Below, in pieces: positions 35,571 to 43,913 of a stretch of DNA of 64,000 nucleotides. Positions within the stretch are counted from its first letter, which is position 1. Every line of letters starts with the position of its first letter. The position numbers and the translations under genes were made by a program. The notes beneath the pieces were generated by a model that worked only from the letters and a program-made list of their open reading frames with translations, had not been told where the DNA came from and did not search any database. The DNA is from Salminus brasiliensis (lineage: Eukaryota > Chordata > Actinopteri > Characiformes > Bryconidae), in NCBI RefSeq assembly GCF_030463535.1, contig NC_132878.1, forward strand, positions 95,949,873 through 96,013,872. The letters run 5' to 3'.

Positions 35571-35978
35571 GACACATCTTTAAATGTCCTTCAACAACCC
35601 AAGAATCACCAAGACACAGACCTGCCATGAACTGGAGGCTCCTAGCAGCTGCTGGAACACATTTGGAGTAATAAATGTGTGTGTACGTGGGGGTGTGTGA
35701 GTTTAGTTAGATTACCTCCGTCTCTCAGTGCTGATCACATGAAGATCAGATGTTCAGATTGTATAAATATACAGCCGTTTTATTTGATTCATATGTTTAT
35801 TTTACAGCAGCATCTTGATGAGCAGCTGAGGAGTGTATTGGAGGAAAACGTGTCCTTACAGAAGCAGCTGATCAGACTGGAGCAGAAACTCCTCTCTGAG
35901 CAGCTGAGGGAGATGTCCAGCTCTGCAGACGGAGGTCAGCTCACCTGTTTACCTGTGAACACATCACTGAAAAGCTGA
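24193..35978 (+). CDS. cep72: cep72, centrosomal protein of 72 kDa (12 coding exons)
   Basis: Twelve exons with GT-AG borders join without a frame break into 529 codons plus TGA: 24193-24265, 24453-24583, 26773-26965, 27054-27168, 27520-27683, 29242-29309, 29426-29465, 30304-30510, 31989-32143, 33411-33504, 34255-34433 and 35808-35978. N-terminal leucine-rich repeats cover about residues 25-140 (SLSLPGSYETGKIGHLG, LKSLDLSHNLLDSVQ, LEKLNLYYNRISSLEDV, LKELDLRLNPVVQKHPHYR); the NPVV..xPxYR block is typical of CEP72. A low-complexity middle follows, then a coiled coil at about residues 415-515. CEP72 acts at centrosomes and centriolar satellites, and in mammals it is tied to kizuna/CEP290 and to gamma-tubulin recruitment. 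The last exon reads into TGA at 35976. Human CEP72 is about 650 residues, so the fish C-terminus is shorter, or one more exon was missed. Confidence 0.93.
24453..24583 (+). CDS. cep72: cep72 coding exon 2 (first LRRs)
   Basis: The acceptor ...AATCACAG is followed by ADVRSLSLPGSYETGK; the exon ends LDLSHNLLDSVQ at the donor GTGAGA, phase 0. Confidence 0.93.
25063..25525. repeat. paired (TAC)n(AAT)n microsatellites
   Basis: Both 25063-25112 and 25468-25525 have TAC runs followed by AAT runs and then a GAAGA...CCAACAATAACAACAGG tail, so the second is a local duplicate of the first. Confidence 0.85.
25145..25260. repeat. isolated diverged copy of the 98-bp unit
   Basis: GCCACAGCAACCACCTAGCA, ACTCCATAGCAGCAACCTTA and CCAAGTCACCACCTAGAATG in the same order as the main array, 1.1 kb away inside cep72 intron 2. 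It lies between two (TAC)n/(AAT)n microsatellites (25063-25112, 25468-25525). Confidence 0.85.
25590..25790 (-). repeat. tRNA-derived SINE-like element (reverse)
   Basis: GGAATCGAACCCCAGTCTCC reads on the minus strand as a box-B-like GGTTCGATTCC, with a box-A-like segment further along. It sits inside a GGGCTGGGCGATATGG...CACGATATTT context also seen at 48780. Confidence 0.55.
26170..26470. repeat. interspersed repeat, shorter copy of the 6230 family
   Basis: In cep72 intron 2; same order of matching segments as 6230-6500, in the same orientation, with internal deletions. Confidence 0.6.
26583..26642 (-). repeat. SINE 3' fragment, inverted partner of 27371-27430
   Basis: Reverse complement matches 27371-27430 over 60 bp with four mismatches. 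In cep72 intron 2, upstream of exon 3. Confidence 0.9.
26773..26965 (+). CDS. cep72: cep72 coding exon 3 (LRRs)
   Basis: The acceptor AACCTGCAG is followed by GLIHLKLLEKLNLYYNRISS; includes LRLNPVVQKHPHYRLYLVH. Ends in phase 1 at the donor GTACCT. Confidence 0.94.
27054..27168 (+). CDS. cep72: cep72 coding exon 4 (LRR cap)
   Basis: The acceptor CCGTTGCAG is followed by DDCAVRDRERKAALMHF, matching the DDRPVRxxERKAS region of CEP72. Ends in phase 2 at the donor GTGACA. The intron before it is only 88 bp. Confidence 0.92.
27214..27435 (+). repeat. tRNA-derived SINE in cep72 intron 4
   Basis: Box A TGGCTCAGCGG, box B GGTTCGATACAC, then body CTGCTCCCCGCCCTGGGTAC and tail GCCAAATTCCACCTGTGTCC. 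Same family as 14356, 58030 and 59535. Confidence 0.8.
27520..27683 (+). CDS. cep72: cep72 coding exon 5
   Basis: A strong polypyrimidine acceptor is followed by SSDPRIASVNKMIMTKLSLR. Two in-frame donors exist: GTAGGC after 27683 (chosen) and GTGCTC after 27647. Using the earlier one would remove exactly 12 codons. Confidence 0.85.
27840..28680 (+). pseudogene. degenerate Tc1/mariner-type transposase relic
   Basis: 28340-28680 resembles the middle of a Tc1-like transposase gene: TTGTTTGGAAGAGG, AAGCATGGTGGAGGAAGCAT (KHGGGSI), and a stretch encoding FAVPGPGGLAIIEGTMNSKV and LERGWVLQQDDDSEHTQTR. That last run matches the second catalytic-Asp region (QQDND...HTS). Frames are interrupted. The 5' part holds a local duplication: GTGCAGGCTAGAAAAAGTAA occurs at about 28004 and 28190. 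In cep72 intron 5. Confidence 0.75.
29242..29309 (+). CDS. cep72: cep72 coding exon 6
   Basis: The acceptor TTTTCTTTCAG is followed by EIPSEIIHLINTCDSDVSST and QDQ; donor GTATCT; phase 1 to phase 0. Confidence 0.85.
29426..29465 (+). CDS. cep72: cep72 coding exon 7 (40 bp)
   Basis: Small exon encoding ECKASFGKAYIRN; acceptor ATTTTCAG, consensus donor GTAAGT. Its phase matches both neighbours. Confidence 0.82.
29480..29965. repeat. interspersed repeat with (CAG)n core, copy 1
   Basis: Contains eight CAG-type units (AGCAGCAGCAGCAGCAGCAG) flanked by GAACACATCCTCC/TCACCTGATTTACCATCATT. The reverse complement of the whole unit occurs at 48195-48680. Confidence 0.8.
30304..30510 (+). CDS. cep72: cep72 coding exon 8
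   Basis: The acceptor GCTTCTCTGCAG is followed by a 207-bp open segment with RRPSLKTSDAPRVTFVDHSV; donor GTATTG. Low-complexity, Ser/Pro-containing middle region. Confidence 0.88.
30700..31265 (+). repeat. interspersed repeat ending in an AATAAA tail
   Basis: CTCCCGAGGTTTCTTCCTCC, GTAAAGCTGCTTTGAGACAA and a CTATACAAATAAATTGAATT tail are marks of a widespread fish repeat. Diverged inverse pieces lie at 52560-52700 and 54715-54870. Class not assigned. Confidence 0.65.
31270..31935. mobile_element. probable nonautonomous DNA transposon
   Basis: No reading frame; the right end GGGTGTCCTAACTTTTTCAC resembles a Tc1-type terminal sequence. The left end is not clear. In cep72 intron 8, 54 bp before the exon 9 acceptor. 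Confidence 0.45.
31989..32143 (+). CDS. cep72: cep72 coding exon 9
   Basis: A poly(T) tract and TTTTTAAG acceptor, then GDQRAPVVKDFPEGERNPVL and on to ...KPEGVGRPCK; consensus donor GTAGGT; phase 1 to phase 0. Confidence 0.82.
32620..33075 (-). pseudogene. Tc1/mariner transposase fragment (3' part)
   Basis: On the minus strand 33070-32990 encodes NGSPDLNPIENLWNIFKQKI, the PDLNPIENLW motif that precedes the last catalytic acidic residue in Tc1-type transposases. An end-like TTGGAACAGTGCACTTGAAC lies at about 32680-32660. Truncated and interrupted. In cep72 intron 9. Confidence 0.75.
33411..33504 (+). CDS. cep72: cep72 coding exon 10
   Basis: The acceptor TTGTTCTCAG is followed by GAYKKPMELLLSLVEEYWSG; resembles the LLETLLDLVDRSW segment of human CEP72. 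Consensus donor GTAAGT. Confidence 0.9.
33588..34150. mobile_element. MITE family A, copy 5 (near full length, reverse)
   Basis: TACACCATATGTCCAAATAT at the left end, CCCAATACTTTTGTCCGTAG at the right. Lies in cep72 intron 10, about 105 bp upstream of the exon 11 acceptor. Confidence 0.78.
34255..34433 (+). CDS. cep72: cep72 coding exon 11 (coiled coil)
   Basis: The acceptor CCACCTGTGCAG is followed by MHAVRILCMMEQEVVSGEEE and a heptad-rich stretch ending LSEQLQRANGSI; consensus donor GTAAGT. The AG acceptor directly precedes the TG that completes the Met codon. Confidence 0.9.
34680..35225. repeat. SINE-like fragments, including a reverse tRNA-like head
   Basis: CGGAATTCGAACCTGTGACC (about 35144-35163) is a box B on the minus strand. 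34690-34970 shares CCTCTAGCACTAGC and GGTCCCCAG pieces with 45730-45925. Confidence 0.5.
35440..35572. repeat. (TA)n microsatellites flanking an inverted segment
   Basis: TATATATATA runs at 35453-35464 and 35536-35568. The sequence next to the runs reads ATATGGGATGCTCCTTGGAC and GAGTCCCATATATA, so the ends are inverse. Confidence 0.6.
35808..35978 (+). CDS. cep72: cep72 last recognised coding exon
   Basis: The acceptor TTATTTTACAG is followed by QHLDEQLRSVLEENVSLQKQ (compare the HLDKSLEENSSLK segment of human CEP72). It reads to TGA at 35976-35978. A weak donor (GTCAGC after 35934) could instead splice to a further exon; the human protein has roughly another 100 residues here. Confidence 0.8.
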   Translation, partial: QHLDEQLRSVLEENVSLQKQLIRLEQKLLSEQLREMSSSADGGQLTCLPVNTSLKS

Positions 35979-36333
35979 CTGAACTGTGTGTGTGAGTGCG
36001 TGCGAGTGAATGAGCGTGAATGCGAGTGTCCGAGTGTGAGTGGGTGTGTGTGTGTGTGTATAAAGGTGTATACAGTATGGGGGGTTCTGCACAGTTAATC
36101 AGTAAAGGTGTGTTCTGTCAGGTGAATAGGGGACGGCAACGGAGCCGAAGGTTAAGACGACACCCACAGCCTCACCCACCCAACCTGTCAGATGCTTGGA
36201 GTCACTTGGGATATGAATACATTTTTTATACACAGTAATTTCATACTGTAGGTTCACATATTATAAACCATACACCAGTAAGTGTTTCTATGCATTTAGT
36301 TCTATATTTCATATATTCCAGAAACAAGAAGTT

Positions 36334-36339
36334 AATAAA
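36334..36339 (+). terminator. candidate cep72 poly(A) signal
   Basis: AATAAA about 355 bp past the TGA, followed within 30 bp by a GT-rich stretch (GGTGGTGTTTTCTTTG), as expected for a cleavage site near 36355. No transcript evidence is available. Confidence 0.5.
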
Positions 36340-36424
36340 GCCTACATTTGGTGGTGTTTTCTTTGTACAGTAAATTTTTAGCAAGTTATCTGCTATTGGA
36401 TTTGATCATGAGAACTGTATTTTA

Positions 36425-37012
36425 GATTGTTATTTATTCTGGATATTAATATTATTAGAACTTCATACTGGATATTAATGTTTTTAAAGCTTCATACTGG
36501 ATATTAATATTATTAGAGCTTCATACTGGATATTAATGATAGAACTTTATTCTGGATATTAATGCTATTAGAGCTTCATACTGGATATTAATGTTATTAG
36601 AGCTTCAGACTGGATATTAATGTTATTAGAACTTTATTCTGGATATTAATGATATTAGAGCTTCATACTGGATATTAATGGTATTAAAGCTTCATACCGG
36701 ATATTAATGGTATTAAAGCTTCATACTGGATATTAATGGTATTAAAGATTCATACTGGGTATTAATGTTATTAAAGCTTCATACTGGATATTAATGTTAT
36801 TAGAGCTTCATACTGGATATTAATGATAGAACTTTATTCTGGATATTAATGCTATTAGAGCTTCATACTGGATATTAATGTTATTAGAGCTTCAGACTGG
36901 ATATTAATGTTATTAGAACTTTATTCTGGATATTAATGATATTAGAGCTTCATACTGGATATTAATGGTATTAAAGCTTCATACCGGATATTAATGGTAT
37001 TAAAGCTTCATG
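36425..37012. repeat. minisatellite, 29- to 30-bp unit with a 290-bp higher-order period
   Basis: About 20 units of GAGCTTCATACTGGATATTA plus ATGTTATT. The block 36541-36720 is repeated at about 36830-37009, showing one duplication of about ten units. Confidence 0.93.
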
Positions 37013-37261
37013 TTTGTTTAGTGGAAGTACTTCAGCTTGCTCTACACATAGAGCAGATATACAGTAGCTGTGGCTCGAGCCTCAGCTCTCGATCTGCCTC
37101 CAGAACAATGTCCAGACCGCTCCCTTTCGGTGCTCCTTATATAACACACCTGTTGCAGACATGGGTCAGAACTCTGTGCTCTGTTTCGTATCTGAGAACA
37201 TCATCATGTTCCCTAAAATACGCATTTGGAGGGGATGGCTCTGTGGTGGTGTAGTGCTTAA

Positions 37262-37291
37262 TAAAGACACACACACACACACACACACACA
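37262..37291. repeat. (CA)n microsatellite
   Basis: About 14 CA units. Confidence 0.9.
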
Positions 37292-37544
37292 CTTCACAAG
37301 CAGACCAAAATGAATGAGGTCATTGACAGCGGTCTGTTGGTCATCACCCTCAGCCAGAACTTATTCTGTCCTCTAGAGAGACTAAATTTAACGGTGCACT
37401 GAACTCTGAACTGAAACTGTGCTGCACTTTAATATGATACACTGTCAGTGAGCAAGAGGGGCCAAACTCTCCCCATTCACCCTTTAACCCATTCAGCTCC
37501 ATCACATTACTACACGTCTTACCCCTGCTGAACCTACCCTAGCT

Positions 37545-37925
37545 GGTCATCCAGGAGAAAATATACCTGGTAAGCTGGCTGGTTAACCAGCTCCTGACCC
37601 CAGCATAGGCTGCATTTGATATTGGTCATGCTGACCATGCTGCTGGTCAACAAGCTTGGTTATGCTGGACATGTTCGTCGACCATCTCATTGATGCTGGT
37701 CATGCTCGTCGACCATCTAATTGATGCTGGTCATGCTCGTCGACCATCTAATTGATGCTGGTCATGCTGGTGACCCAGCGTGTTTATGCTGGTCATTCTG
37801 GGCAACCTCTTTGGTTTTTCTATGTTGGTTGACAGCTTGGTGATGGTGGTTATGACGATCGACCAGCGTGGTCATACTGGACATGCTGGTCAACCATCTA
37901 ATTGATGCTGGTCATGCTGGTCAGG
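37545..37925. repeat. CTGGTCATGCTGGT repeat, block 3
   Basis: ATTGATGCTGGTCATGCTGG and TCGACCATCTAATTGATG units of about 42 bp at 37680-37770, degenerate elsewhere. Confidence 0.8.
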
Positions 37926-38750
37926 CCTTTCAGATTTGTTAAAGGTTAAATATCATTAAACTGCAGATTTATTATTCCATGAAGATCTGACTGCGTCGAT
38001 ATTAACCTCAGGTTTTAACCAAAACGCACACATGAAAAGATGGATTTTTGGGTGGAGTTCTCCTTCCTACTGCTGATATGATGTAACTGCGTGAAACAAC
38101 TGATGTGTTCAGCCCTAATGAAGTAAAAATGAAAACCAGCCGTCTCCCCGGGTCACATTTTCATTCTGTCTTCCCTTTTTATTTTTCTCTCTCTCCTTTT
38201 ATTCTGAACAACGCTACAAAACATGGACAAGTTAAGGTCTTGAACGTTACCATGACCACATAACATGCAGCAGGGCACTGTAACACATTAAAAAACACGT
38301 TATATGAAAAATAAGACAACATTTGTTCCTCGAAACAGAGGGATTATTACAGTATTTGGCAGTATTTTAAGCACACACACACACAAAAATAAAAATAAAG
38401 AAAGAATTTGTTAAATACAACAACAATATTCCTCACGGTTCGATATAAATATGTCACTTCCTACGCAGGAACTACAGGAACAGTGCGCCACTATATGTGA
38501 AAAATAGACGTTCTGTAGAAGAATATGTCTGTACATGCTCACGTCTCGTCCTAAGAAACCCGCTGCGTGTTTTGCCTTGGCTTTGTTAAAGGTGAACTGA
38601 CTGGTACAGTTTCATAGTACTAACTGGTAATGCTGGGAATTAGAAAAAGGAATACGTTGAGCACGTGGTTTAGGTCACTGCATGTTGTTTAGCTGAAGCG
38701 CTTCTCTTGTAAACATTGTTCAGTAGGCTGGAAGAATTGCACATACCAAA
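37926..38750. other. intergenic sequence between cep72 and tppp, nothing firm
   Basis: No exon recognised. Minus-strand AATAAA motifs near 38175 and 38198 could end a long tppp 3' UTR, but this cannot be decided from sequence. Confidence 0.3.
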
Positions 38751-40500
38751 AACATAGCAAAGTGCCATGATATAAAATTATGCAAATATTACTGATGATA
38801 CTGAAACCCACTTTCTGATTAAAGAAATTGTACCAAGACAAAAAAAACAACAATAAAAGGTTGAATCTTAAAACCTGGTTATATCAGAAAAGTCTGTCAG
38901 TTTTACTAATGTAAATATATATTTTATATTTATTGAGTCAACTTTCTACCCAAAAAAAGTTGCACTTAATCACCTGAGGCATATTAATATTACTAAGAAT
39001 TACCAATATCTAATTTGACTATCTGTGGTATCAGGAAATAAACATTAATACACAGAGAATTAGTCACTTCTTTTGGTCTGTGAATTGGCAAAACTTTTAG
39101 AAATAGTCATTTGAGTTCTTAAAAAGAAAATAATTAACAAACACAATTAAAATACCAAATAAAAAACATGAATATTTGTACACTTTTGATAAAACACTTA
39201 ATATTTCTCTATAATGATTGAATGTGTCCTGATAAATAAGGCTTTTCAACATATTTATTCATTTTAAGGACATTTGTTTATGTGTGACTGATAATAAGCT
39301 ACTTTCTTTCGTGGCATTGACCAGATTTAAACTTCTACCTCCCTGAAGATAGGACCAACCCTTACAAAGTAAACATTTAAAATTCAGACTAATTCTGACA
39401 AATGTAATGAATTCATTTTTTTAAAGAAATGTTGAACCAAAGAAGAAAAAAAAACTAACATTTTTGAGGCTTAAACCTGATTAATTGTACAAATATTACT
39501 AAAATTACTAATTTGATTTAATTATGTCATGATATAAAACCTAAAACTGTCAGTTTAAGACTGTTTTAAATGTTTGTTTATTTTGAGATAATTTTTATTT
39601 ATTTTATTTTTATTTTGTACCAAAAAAGATTCAGGTTATTATAATAATATGAAATAAATATTACAAATTATTAGTAATATATCAGTTGAAAACCTGATGT
39701 TTCATTGGTATTAGCAAATATGTCTCAGATAATAAGCTGCTTCCTTTTTTTGTGGCAATGACGGGATTTGATCGAATGACCCCCTGATAACAGGGCCAAA
39801 CCTTTCAGTATCCAATTATCCAATCAGTACAAAGATGTCTATTAATACTGATAACTTGAAAATAGTTGAATAATATACTATTATACTATTGTAAATGACA
39901 TTATTCATTTGTTTTGAAGACATTTTTCATTTTGTACCAAAAAAAGTTTTAGTTTTGAACCCAATCACCTGCTGTGCATAAATATTAGTTTAAAAAGATA
40001 AGATTTACCAATATCTCAATTGATGCCCTGTGGATTTATTGATATCAGCAACAAAATATCACAGATAATTAGTTACTTCCCTTGGTCATGGGATTTAAAC
40101 TAATGACCCCCTGATAATAGATCAAAACCTGCTCTGACCAATGTAATTTTTCAATCTTAAACCTGGTTATCATATCAGTACAAATATGACTAATAACACA
40201 TATACAGTACTCCTCCTAATAAGGATTTAATGTGCCATGATATAAAAATAAAAAATTGACTGTAAATGTTATATTATTTTTAGCTAAAATTTCTACAGAA
40301 AATATTTTTAGGTTTGATCAATCACCTGAAGTATGTAAATATTACTATTGCTAAATATTACGCCTCGATTAACAGTGTCTGGTTTTATTGGTATCAGCAA
40401 CGATATCACAGATAAACAGCTACTTTCTTTGGCCGTGGGATTTGAACTCATGACCCCCTGACGGTAGAGTAAACCCTTACACGGTAGAGCCACTAGGGAT
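38750..40500. repeat. diverged tandem blocks of about 0.35-0.4 kb, each with a tRNA-T-arm-like piece
   Basis: Recurring order of segments: CATGATATAAAA, TTTTGTACCAAAAAA, AATCACCTG, TACCAATATCT, ATTGGTATCAGCAA, then GGGATTTGAACTCATGACCC. The last reads on the minus strand as GAGTTCAAATCCC. The T-arm-like pieces lie near 39325, 39765, 40090 and 40440. Confidence 0.6.
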
Positions 40501-41740
40501 CCTAATTCTAAATTAACCCTAGTAGCTAGTTTGAGGTTTCAGTAAAACTATCAAGGCATTGAAATAATATCTGGAATATCTCAATATTTCAAATTACATC
40601 ACTGATTTGATTGGTTATCTAACCTTTTTTAGACCCATCCTGAGGTTCCTTTTGTAATTATAAGGGTGTAAGTAAGTTATGGAAGATGTAATTTTGTTTT
40701 TAATTTTATAGTTCAGTTAATATCAGTTCTAGAGGTTTTGTGCATTAGTAGTCGGACTGATACTAAGTGAAGTAGGGTCGTGCATAGCTAATGAGTGCGG
40801 CGTACCAAGACACTGTGGGCTGAACTGATATGGAAACGGCAAGTATGGAATGCTAATGTAAATTCCTGCTTCGGCCGCTCTGATCTCGCTGCATTCCCTG
40901 ACTGTTTTTTTTTTTTTTTTTCTTCATTTTTTTATGTGAGGGGCGTCAACGGAAGAGCGAAACCAAAAAAACCCCAAAAAAACAAAAACAGTCAGTGTTT
41001 ATATTACACCACCAAGCTTTAGCCATTAGCTTTAGCATCAGAAATACATATAGTTACACCATAAATATTTTTGACCCTAGTTACGGGATAGAAACATCAA
41101 CATCAAAATATTACGATATACAATCTCAATCACCAGTGATTTCTTGATGCACCAAACAAGCAGTTGAGAGCGAACGAATTGTCAAATTTTGTTACTATGA
41201 AATGTGCATAAATTTTACAAAAAAAAGAAATCCATCTATTTCATCAGTAGAATTCATTAAAGCTCCAGAAATTAGCTCATGAGTTTCGGCAACAGGGCAA
41301 ACCTGGGCTTAGTCTGCAGTCAGTCGTTCTGCTTTTGGAAAAGACTGGAAAAGAAACGTACACAAGTCTAATCTGAGCACGAGCAACGATGCACGATAAA
41401 ACACACTAGTATAAAGGTCAATATTAAACATTAACTACCTAAAAATAACCACCGAAAATCTGCAGACTTCAATCTTTAATATTTTCCTATGAAATATTCT
41501 TCCTTCTTGAGTTTCTTAAAGGGAAAAGTTCAGCAAACCATCCTGATTGATCTCTGACCCCAGATTCAGTCAGTCTGCCAAGACACCTTTGATGTCTGAT
41601 CTGTGATTCTTTAGTTCAGATTGGGAGATGCTAAGCTAACGTTGCTAAAATACGATGTCGGAGCCGGGAATGACGGCACGCCCGAGTTGACCGAATTTAC
41701 CACAACTGGTCTGACGAGTCGGTGTTTTATGGTGAATCTA
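40501..41740. other. intergenic sequence, no feature recognised
   Basis: AT-rich with a 20-bp T run near 40905. No gene seen; it could be tppp 3' UTR if that is long. Confidence 0.3.
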
Positions 41741-41744
41741 ACCA

Positions 41745-42250
41745 AAATATGACCCAGTATTTATGTCCCTAGCACTGGTGGCATTGTCCCAGGTTAGCAT
41801 TGATGTCATTGTCTTAGGTTACCTTTGATGGCATTGTCCCAAGTTAGCATTTGATGGCATTGTCCTAAATTAGCATTTGATGTCATTGTCTTAGGTTAGC
41901 TTTGATGGCATTGTCCCCGGTTAACATTTGATGCCATTGTCCCCGGTTAGCATTTGATGCCATTGTCCCAGGTTAGCATTGATGGCATTGTCCCAGGTTA
42001 GCATTTGATGGCATTGTCCTAGGTTAGCATTTGATGGCATTATCCTAGGTTAGCATTTGATGGCATTGTCCCAGGTTAGCATTGATGCCATTGTCTTAGG
42101 TTAGCATTTGATGGCATTGTCCCAGGTTAGCATTTGACTGCATTGTCCCAGATTAACATTTGATGGCATTGTCCCAGGTTAGCATTTGATGCCATTGTCC
42201 CAGGTTAGCATTTGATGCCATTGTCCCAGGTTAGCACTGATAGCACGGCC
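41745..42250. repeat. minisatellite, 26-bp unit
   Basis: About 19 copies of GGCATTGTCCCAGGTTAGCA plus TTTGAT, with one- to two-base variants. Confidence 0.95.
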
Positions 42251-42289
42251 CTAAATTAGCATCGTTAGTGATACCGCACTGTTAAAAGT

Positions 42290-42430
42290 ATTGGTTCCTT
42301 GAGGAACTTGAGTTGAGTGGTTCTTGAGTTGGAAACTGTAGAGGAACCGTCAAGAAACCTTTTTCATCTAAAACCTTTTCTTGAAGATTCCTCAAAGCAC
42401 TTTAAGAGGTTCCTCTACAGCTTCAAATTA
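42290..42430. mobile_element. small palindromic element
   Basis: TTGGTTCCTTGAGGAACTTG, CTGTAGAGGAACC and the inverse GGTTCCTCTACAG give paired ends; no coding potential. Confidence 0.5.
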
Positions 42431-43703
42431 AAACACCCCATGGAAACACGTCCACGGATGGAAGCTGGACAGTACTGAGTGTTTACGCCTGATTTAATGA
42501 ACCACAGACGGAAGTGCTGATGCAGCCATCTAGGATTCGGAACCAGGCTTGGTTGGAGAGACCCTCCTATATTTCCGAGTGGGAAATCCGACTTCCAGTT
42601 GAAATTTCCTTACTTGGAAGTTGGAAAATCCTACATCCCGGTTCTATGCCGGACTATCACCAATCAGAGCCTTTTAAATACATGCCAGAATCTCCATTAG
42701 CAGACATGACTCTGTGATTTTATAATAATCAATTATTAAGTATTATAAGTATATAAGTATATATTATAATTATCAAGTAGTATAAGTCACGCTTAAAGTC
42801 CTGGGTCAGCCATGACTGATATAACTGATATAACTGATATAACTGGTCGTAGTTTTTACTTTCTTGTTTTACATCATTTTTGTTTTTTTTTGTTTTTTTA
42901 AAGATTTTGGTTTTTGCCTTTCTGAGGAATTTATTTATTTATTTTTTATTTGATTTCATTTTATTTTATTTATTTTTTAATCAAAGGATCAAGAACAGAA
43001 CATCAGGAAGGATCTTGGTCTCTTGGGCTTTGGACCTGTGCCCTGTGTGGAGGTACTGATGGGGGGGGGTTGTATTTCGTATGCAGTTGTATTTTGTATC
43101 TATATTTAAAATGACTGAATTTTAGCAACTTTGGAAAGAAAAGTCCAAATCGTTACAACTTGGCTGATTGGATGCATCTTGAGTCAGTGATCAATCATCA
43201 TGGTTATTATTGTTTGTTTTAGTGAACTGCTCCTTTAAGAGGCCACAAATTGCTCATTATTATAGGCCACACAATGCCAATGATACTGTAGATGCGTCTT
43301 AATTCCCATAACAAACACAGACCCTCACTACGAATAGAGTGTGTGATGCTTTAGCAAGCTTGGTTGGCACCATCATTTGAAGCTCTTGGCAACATTTTGG
43401 CAATTTTTTTTTTTTTTAGTTTTTAAGACCTGTTTGCTTTTCTAACACTTTCCCGATTTTTGTTCTGCCTCTCCGAGAGTTTTGAGAGTATCTTGGATTT
43501 GGTCAGGAATGTACCAGCTGGTGGCGTCTCTGTAAACAGTGTTCCAGTTCTCAGACAGCATAGGAAAATGAACGGGGAACGGATCTCATTCACAGAAAAA
43601 CTAAAGGAGAAGGGGTAAGAACACGCCCTCGACCGGAAATGGAAAGTACTATCCTGTTGTGCTTATTTTTCCTGTTGTGTTCGTTTGTGGAAACGGGGAA
43701 ACC
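42431..43703. other. region 3' of tppp
   Basis: Contains the tppp 3' UTR at its right side and the candidate poly(A) signals near 42950. No other gene seen. Confidence 0.4.
42925..42985 (-). terminator. possible tppp poly(A) signals
   Basis: Several TTTATT motifs on the plus strand read as AATAAA on the minus strand, about 720-780 bp beyond the tppp stop. They sit in an AT-rich run, so they may be chance. Similar motifs near 38175 and 38198 would imply a 5.5-kb 3' UTR. Confidence 0.25.
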
Positions 43704-43913
43704 TCACATGGGTTTAGGTTGGGGTTTGCCGTGGATTTTCTTTTCGTACGAGCCCGCATGTTTGTATCCGGAGACGTAGCCGGAAGTGTCGACCATGTCG
43801 ACCCGGCCCGCCTTGCCCTTCCCACGACCCGCCTCGTCGAAGCGCTCCTTGTGGGAGCCGGTGAACTTGGTGGTGTCCGTCAGCCGCGACACGGTGGGGG
43901 ACGCCACGGCCCT
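43704..43913 (-). CDS. tppp: tppp coding exon 3 and stop
   Basis: The acceptor TGACCTCCCCAG is followed by [20 protein letters not shown] and ends ...[10 protein letters not shown] then TGA (43706-43704). The last residues are longer and more Pro/Lys-rich than the human QGGK ending. Confidence 0.95.
   Translation of the reverse strand, partial: RAVASPTVSRLTDTTKFTGSHKERFDEAGRGKGKAGRVDMVDTSGYVSGYKHAGSYEKKIHGKPQPKPM

Noticed and set aside
40430..40500. Possible tRNA gene on the minus strand
   Set aside because: Only the T-arm and a rough A box are recognisable. The D-arm and acceptor stem do not pair, and the same piece recurs in diverged blocks.
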